Origin: Anaeromyxobacter sp.
GTDB lineage: Bacteria; Myxococcota; Myxococcia; Myxococcales; Anaeromyxobacteraceae
Reading direction: 5' to 3'
DNA length: 64,000 bases
Assembly: GCA_016718565.1 (NCBI GenBank)
Contig: JADKCZ010000001.1
Location: 992,001-1,056,000 of the forward strand
Shown here piece after piece: positions 56,695 through 64,000 of this stretch. Under the pieces are notes generated by a model. The model was given only the letters and a program-made list of their open reading frames with translations, was not told the DNA's origin and did no database searches. The translations under genes and the position numbers were made by a program. Every line of letters begins with the position of its first letter. Position 1 is the stretch's first letter.

Positions 56695-57148
56695 TCGCGG
56701 TTCTCCGGTGCGGGTACGGGGTGCGGAGTCATCAGAGCGATTGGCGGGCGGCGAGTCGGGCGGCAAGGACGATTCGGGGCCTGGTGCCCAGCCGCCGACG
56801 CGGCGTGTGGTCACAGGCGGTGCCGAGTGTGCGCTCCCCTCCGGTCGATGGCCCGACTCGGCGGTCGGCCCCTTAATTCTTGCTAGAGTCGAAATTATTA
56901 ACCCTGTATAAAGCAAAAAATCGAGCCGCGCGGAACCTGCCGACCCATAAGGGGTTTTGGGCGAAACGCCGCAGAGGGGAGCGGTCGGAGGGTCCGGGGA
57001 GCGGAACGGAAAACGCCCGTGGGGAAGAGGACTTCGGGCGAGGGGTCGAGAGGAACCCTGGCCGGTCTCGGGCAGGGGCGGCTCGGGGTGGTGGTCGGAC
57101 CGGGCCAGGCGGTCGGCGCGGCGACGCGGTGGAGAGGGGTCCTGCCAG
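56695..57148. other. 454-bp divergent control region between secreted-protein operon and ROK gene
   Basis: Two divergent transcription units start here. The centre (56870-56930) is strongly AT-rich against a GC background; the rest is GC-rich. No ORF in the region is convincing. Confidence 0.75.
56870..56930. promoter_or_regulatory. AT-rich promoter/operator, probable ROK binding site
   Basis: The segment CCTTAATTCTTGCTAGAGTC followed by AAATTATTAACCCTGTATAA and AGCAAAAAATC is the most AT-rich stretch of the window. TTAATT and TATTAA spaced by 17 bases could be a plus-strand promoter for the ROK gene, and TTTATA/TTAATA-type sequences read on the minus strand could serve the operon. Short inverted repeats (TTAATA/TATTAA) fit a ROK operator. 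All promoter assignments are by eye. Confidence 0.5.
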
Positions 57149-58315
57149 ATGTCCGGCGACCAGAGCCTGCTCAAGCGCCTCAACCGGATGTCCATCGTCC
57201 GGCACGTCAAGGCCCACCCCGGCGTGGCGCGCGGCGATCTCGCCGACCTGACCGGCCTGGCCGACTCCACCATCAGCGTCCTCGTCAAGGAGCTGATCGG
57301 CGAGGGGTGGCTGCGGGCCAGCGACTCCACCGGGAGCGGCGGCGTCGGGCGGCGCCCCAAGCTGCTGGCGCTCGACCCGGACCGGATCGCCGTGCTGGGC
57401 GCCGAGATGGGCGTCGACTACCTCAACGTGGTGGCCTGCAGCCTGCGCGGCGAGGTGCTCTTCTCCCGCATGACCGACTACCGCCACGGCGAGGTGGCCG
57501 CCTCGGCCCGGGACCTGGCGGCGCTCATCGTCGAGGCGCGCGCCGCCATGCTGGCCCGGCGGCGGCGCCTGCTCGGGGTGGGCGTGGGCGTGCCGGGCAT
57601 GGTGACCACCGACGGCCTGCTGCGCTTCGCCCCGGCCATCGGCTGGCGCGACGTGGCGGTGGGCGACGAGGTGACCGCGGCGCTGCGCCAGGTCCGCTGC
57701 ACCGACCTGCCCGTCACGGTGCTCAACGACGCCAACGCCGCCGCCCTGAGCGAGTACGTCTTCGGCGCCTCGCCGGCCATCAGCTCGCTGGTCTTCCTGA
57801 TCCTGGGGTTCGGGGTGGGGGCGGGCATCGTCCTGCACGGCCGGCTCCACCTGGGCCACGACGGCCTGGCCGGCGAGGTGGGCCACACCATCGTGCAGCC
57901 GGGCGGCCTGCCCTGCGCCTGCGGCCGGCGCGGCTGCGCCGAGACCCTGCTGTCCCAGAAGGCCATGAGCCGGCTGGCCACCGGGCGCGACGAGCCCATC
58001 CTGCACGTCGCCGAGCTGGTGGAGCGGCTGGCGCGCCGCGACGAGGCGCTGACCCGCGGCGCCCGCGAGGCCGGCGCGCTGCTGGGCTTCCTGGTCCACA
58101 ACCTGATCGTCAGCCTGAACCCCGAGGTGGTCATCCTGGGCGGCCCCCTGAGCCGGCTCGACGTGCTGGTGGCCGGGGCGCTGGAGCGGCTGGCGCAGCT
58201 CTCCGGCGACCGCCCGTACCACCACGCCGAGGTGCGGGCCTGCCCGCTGGGGCTCAACGCCACCGCGGTGGGCGCGGCCGGCAGCGTGCTCAACACGCTG
58301 CTGCAGGTCGGGTAG
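57149..58315 (+). CDS. ROK-family transcription regulator of the starch locus
   Basis: Regulator of 388 residues with an N-terminal winged helix (GVARGDLADLTGLADSTISV, about 30-75) and a C-terminal ROK sugar-kinase-like domain. The ROK zinc motif PCACGRRGCAE is present, and the phosphate-binding loop resembles that of sugar-binding, non-kinase members. Such proteins usually repress sugar genes and release on ligand binding. AGAGGGG precedes the ATG. Divergence from the binding-protein operon and the downstream amylase supports local control. Confidence 0.9.
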   Translation: MSGDQSLLKRLNRMSIVRHVKAHPGVARGDLADLTGLADSTISVLVKELIGEGWLRASDSTGSGGVGRRPKLLALDPDRIAVLGAEMGVDYLNVVACSLRGEVLFSRMTDYRHGEVAASARDLAALIVEARAAMLARRRRLLGVGVGVPGMVTTDGLLRFAPAIGWRDVAVGDEVTAALRQVRCTDLPVTVLNDANAAALSEYVFGASPAISSLVFLILGFGVGAGIVLHGRLHLGHDGLAGEVGHTIVQPGGLPCACGRRGCAETLLSQKAMSRLATGRDEPILHVAELVERLARRDEALTRGAREAGALLGFLVHNLIVSLNPEVVILGGPLSRLDVLVAGALERLAQLSGDRPYHHAEVRACPLGLNATAVGAAGSVLNTLLQVG

Positions 58316-58319
58316 CGGC

Positions 58320-59951
58320 TCAGTCGAGCGACAGGAAGGCGAACCCGCGGGCCGCCAGCCCCGGCACGGTGACCTGGCCGCCCGCCGCGGTGGGCGTTCC
58401 GTCGAGCCCGCGCGCCGAGAGGACCGCCGGCGCGCCCGCCACCGCCACGGTGAACGGGCCGCTGGGGGCGGCGGCGAAGTTGGCCACGAAGAGGGCGCGC
58501 GCCGCGCCGTGGGTGCGCAGCAGGGCCAGGGCGCCGGTCCCGCCGCCCGTCACCACCGGCCGGGCCGCCTCGCCGCGGGCCAGGGCCGGCCGGGCGTGGC
58601 GCAGGGCGATCAGCTCCCGGTAGACGTGCCAGAGCGAGGCCGGGTCGGCCCGGGCCGAGGCCAGGTCCACCCCGGCCGCCTCGGGCGCCTGGAACCACGG
58701 GGCGCCGGTGGTGAAGCCGTGGCCGGGGGCGTCGGCGGTCCAGGGGTAGGGGGTGCGCTTGTTCCGGTCGTCGGCGGCCGCGCCGCCCAGCATGCCGAGC
58801 TCCTCGCCGTAGTAGAGGAAGGGGGTGCCGGGCAGGGCCAGGAGCGTGGCGGCCGCCAGCTTGAGCGCCGCGGCGTCGCCGCCCACCACCAGCGCCTCGC
58901 GCGGCTGGTCGTGGTTGGAGAGGAAGGGGGCCTGGAAGCCGCGGTCCCTGCCCTGGAAGGCGGCCTCGGCGCGCGCCAGCACGTTGAGCAGCGAGCCGCC
59001 CGCTCCGCCCACCAGGGCCGAGCGGATGCCGTCGGCCTGGTCGAAGGAGAAGGCCAGCTGCACCTCGTCGCCGTCGCCGTAGTAGGTGGCGGTGGTCTCG
59101 ATGGTGGCCCAGGCCTCGGCCACCAGCAGCGCGGCGGGGTGGGTCTGGTGCAGCGCGGCCCGCACCCGCTTCAGGAAGGCGTGGGTGGCCGGCTGGTCCA
59201 CCTGGCCGACGCCCGGGCCGGTCTCCGTGAGGTAGCGGACGGCGTCGAGCCGGAACCCGTCCACCCCGCGAGAGAGCCAGTACCGCATGCTGTCGACCAG
59301 CTCCGCCTCGACCGCCGGGTTGGCCAGGTTGAGGTCGGGCATGGAGCCGTCGAAGATGCCGTAGTAGGCGCCGCTCGGGGTGGTGTACCAGGCGGAACCG
59401 CCCCAGGGCTTCTGCCAGCCGGGGTCGGTGGCGCTCCAGACGTACCAGTCGCGCTTCTCCGCGGTGGGGCCGGTGCGGGAGTTGGCGAACCAGACGTGGG
59501 CGCTCGAGGAGTGGTTCAGCACCATGTCCAGGATGACCTTCATGCCGCGCTGGTGCGCCGCGGCCAGCAGGGCGTCGAGGTCGGCCAGCGTGCCGTACTC
59601 CGGGTCCACCTCGCGGTAGTCGGCCACGTCGTAGCCGTGGTAGCTCGGCGACCGGAAGATGGGCATGAGCCAGAGGGCGTCCACGCCGAGGTCGGAGGTG
59701 GTGGCCGGGTCGCCGTCGTTGAGCTCGTCCAGCCGGGCGGTGAGCCCGGCCAGGTCGCCGTGGCCGTCGCCGCCGGAGTCGGCGAAGCTGCGGACGAAGA
59801 CCTCGTAGAAGACCTGATCGCGCCACCAGCCGGAGGTGTTGGGGCTGACCGGGCCGCCGCCGCCCCCACCGCCGCCGCAGCCGCCGGCCACCGCGGCCAC
59901 CGCGGCCACCAGCACCACCAGGACCACCACGCCGCGCGCTCGCAGGTGCAC
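58320..59951 (-). CDS. GH13 alpha-amylase lipoprotein
   Basis: Extracellular or surface lipoprotein amylase of 543 residues. The GTG at 59951 with GAGGAGG 6 bases upstream fixes the start. Lipobox VAGGC followed by polyglycine gives the lipidated Cys near residue 25. GH13 conserved regions: MVLNHSS (region I), GFRLDAVRYL with the nucleophile Asp (II), VAEAWA with the acid Glu (III) and LSNHDQ (IV). It is convergent with the ROK gene and divergent from pulA. The opening sequence WWRDQVFYEVFVRSFADSGG resembles neopullulanase- and cyclomaltodextrinase-type enzymes, so the exact specificity is open. Confidence 0.93.
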   Translation of the reverse strand: MHLRARGVVVLVVLVAAVAAVAGGCGGGGGGGGPVSPNTSGWWRDQVFYEVFVRSFADSGGDGHGDLAGLTARLDELNDGDPATTSDLGVDALWLMPIFRSPSYHGYDVADYREVDPEYGTLADLDALLAAAHQRGMKVILDMVLNHSSSAHVWFANSRTGPTAEKRDWYVWSATDPGWQKPWGGSAWYTTPSGAYYGIFDGSMPDLNLANPAVEAELVDSMRYWLSRGVDGFRLDAVRYLTETGPGVGQVDQPATHAFLKRVRAALHQTHPAALLVAEAWATIETTATYYGDGDEVQLAFSFDQADGIRSALVGGAGGSLLNVLARAEAAFQGRDRGFQAPFLSNHDQPREALVVGGDAAALKLAAATLLALPGTPFLYYGEELGMLGGAAADDRNKRTPYPWTADAPGHGFTTGAPWFQAPEAAGVDLASARADPASLWHVYRELIALRHARPALARGEAARPVVTGGGTGALALLRTHGAARALFVANFAAAPSGPFTVAVAGAPAVLSARGLDGTPTAAGGQVTVPGLAARGFAFLSLD

Positions 59952-60166
59952 TCGCTGCCTCCTCGGGTGAAGCGGGACCCCCGGGCCGGCGGCCCGAGGC
60001 GGCGGGATCTTGCTCGCGGGGCGCACCGCAGGCAACGGGTTCGGCCCGGCGGTCCGCCCAGGGGGTGCGGCATGGAGCGCGGTCGGTCGAGATCGCCGCG
60101 CCGTCCGGCCCTCCGACCCGGCCGGGGGGTTTCACCCGCGCCTCCGAGGCGATAGTGCGGTGACCC

Positions 60167-63736
<3,570 letters not shown>

Positions 63737-63769
63737 CGGAGCGGGTGGCCCCGCCTCGTTGAGGACCGC

Positions 63770-63802
63770 GGCCCCGTCCGAGCCTTCAGCTCGGGCGGGG
63801 CC
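63770..63802. terminator. Hairpin downstream of pulA
   Basis: Stem GGCCCCGTCCGAGC / GCTCGGGCGGGGCC (14 bp with one G-T pair), loop CTTCA. It lies between pulA and the convergent gene at the right edge, so it may serve both directions. Confidence 0.75.
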
Positions 63803-63864
63803 GGGTCGCCTCTCCCGTGCCCCATCGGCTCAGCGGCCGTGAGGGGGAGTTCCGCACGGCCGCT

Positions 63865-64000
63865 TCAGGGGATGGCCACCGGCCCCACCGAGTCCATGAT
63901 GAGCGGCCCGCCGGCCGCGCCGCCGAACTCCCACGGGCCGCCGGCCAGCGTGAGCGCCCGCCTGAGCCCGCCCAGCCCGTCGATGTCCCAGGTGGTGGCG
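63865..64000 (-). CDS. Partial CDS, C-terminal 44 residues of an unknown protein
   Basis: The reading frame enters at the right edge and ends at the TGA 63865-63867: …TTWDIDGLGGLRRALTLAGG… then …LIMDSVGPVAIP. The residues are typical of coding sequence (codon bias, G/C third positions). Too short to assign; the fold and function are unknown. It is convergent with pulA. Confidence 0.55.
   Translation of the reverse strand, partial: ATTWDIDGLGGLRRALTLAGGPWEFGGAAGGPLIMDSVGPVAIP

Overview
The window is very GC-rich DNA (roughly three quarters G+C by eye) with dense coding, GTG starts and many 4-base GTGA overlaps. The gene content (gsp type II secretion, NtrC-type regulators, PilZ, a heme-c chemoreceptor, RNase G/E next to a two-part radical SAM protein, and a non-flagellar type III export cluster without a secretin) fits a myxobacterium, most likely Anaeromyxobacter or a close relative. 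That assignment is inferred from gene content and composition; no rRNA gene is present to confirm it.

Layout. 1-8 kb: the gspC-D-E-F operon on the minus strand (gspF cut by the left edge), preceded by an NtrC-family response regulator gene. 8-10 kb: rpmE and rho, each with recognisable promoter and terminator elements. 10-16 kb: a receiver-like membrane protein overlapping a type IV prepilin-like gene, then ligA and acyP, then a class-A beta-lactamase-fold hydrolase on the minus strand. 16-18 kb: a predicted HExxxH protein and a 540-bp gap with hexamer repeats, a palindromic REP-like element and a tRNA T-arm-like structure. 18-26 kb: radical SAM/DUF2344 fusion, RNase G/E with a long insertion and repetitive tail, a YihY/BrkB membrane protein and an IHF/HU protein.

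26-34 kb is the most unusual region: one minus-strand operon encoding the type III export core (SctI, lipoprotein SctJ, SctQ, a FliO-like protein, SctR, S, T, U, V) plus two unrecognised proteins. ATPase, stator, secretin and needle genes are absent from the window. Gene order follows the flagellar fliN-fliO-fliP-fliQ-fliR-flhB-flhA order, while SctJ and SctI are of the non-flagellar type.

34-44 kb: a DUF1704 (QEGLA) metallopeptidase-like protein, PsiE, gamma-glutamyltransferase, a hemerythrin-like protein lacking one iron ligand, PilZ, a ferritin-VIT fusion and a chemoreceptor with a CxxCH heme site. 44-64 kb: a starch/maltodextrin locus with ABC importer (ATPase, binding protein, two permeases), secreted glucan-binding-type proteins, an outer-membrane barrel, a ROK repressor at a divergent AT-rich control region, a GH13 amylase lipoprotein and a pullulanase lipoprotein. 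The likely division of labour is extracellular cleavage by amylase and pullulanase, passage through the barrel, capture by the binding protein, import, and control by the ROK regulator.

Frame disruptions are clustered at 46-54 kb (malE signal peptide, a hexamer-repeat linker, and two adjacent genes with many indels), while neighbouring genes are intact. This may be local sequence error or real decay and needs checking. Three copies of a GC-rich palindrome, each next to GGTCGN hexamer tracts, are scattered through the window.
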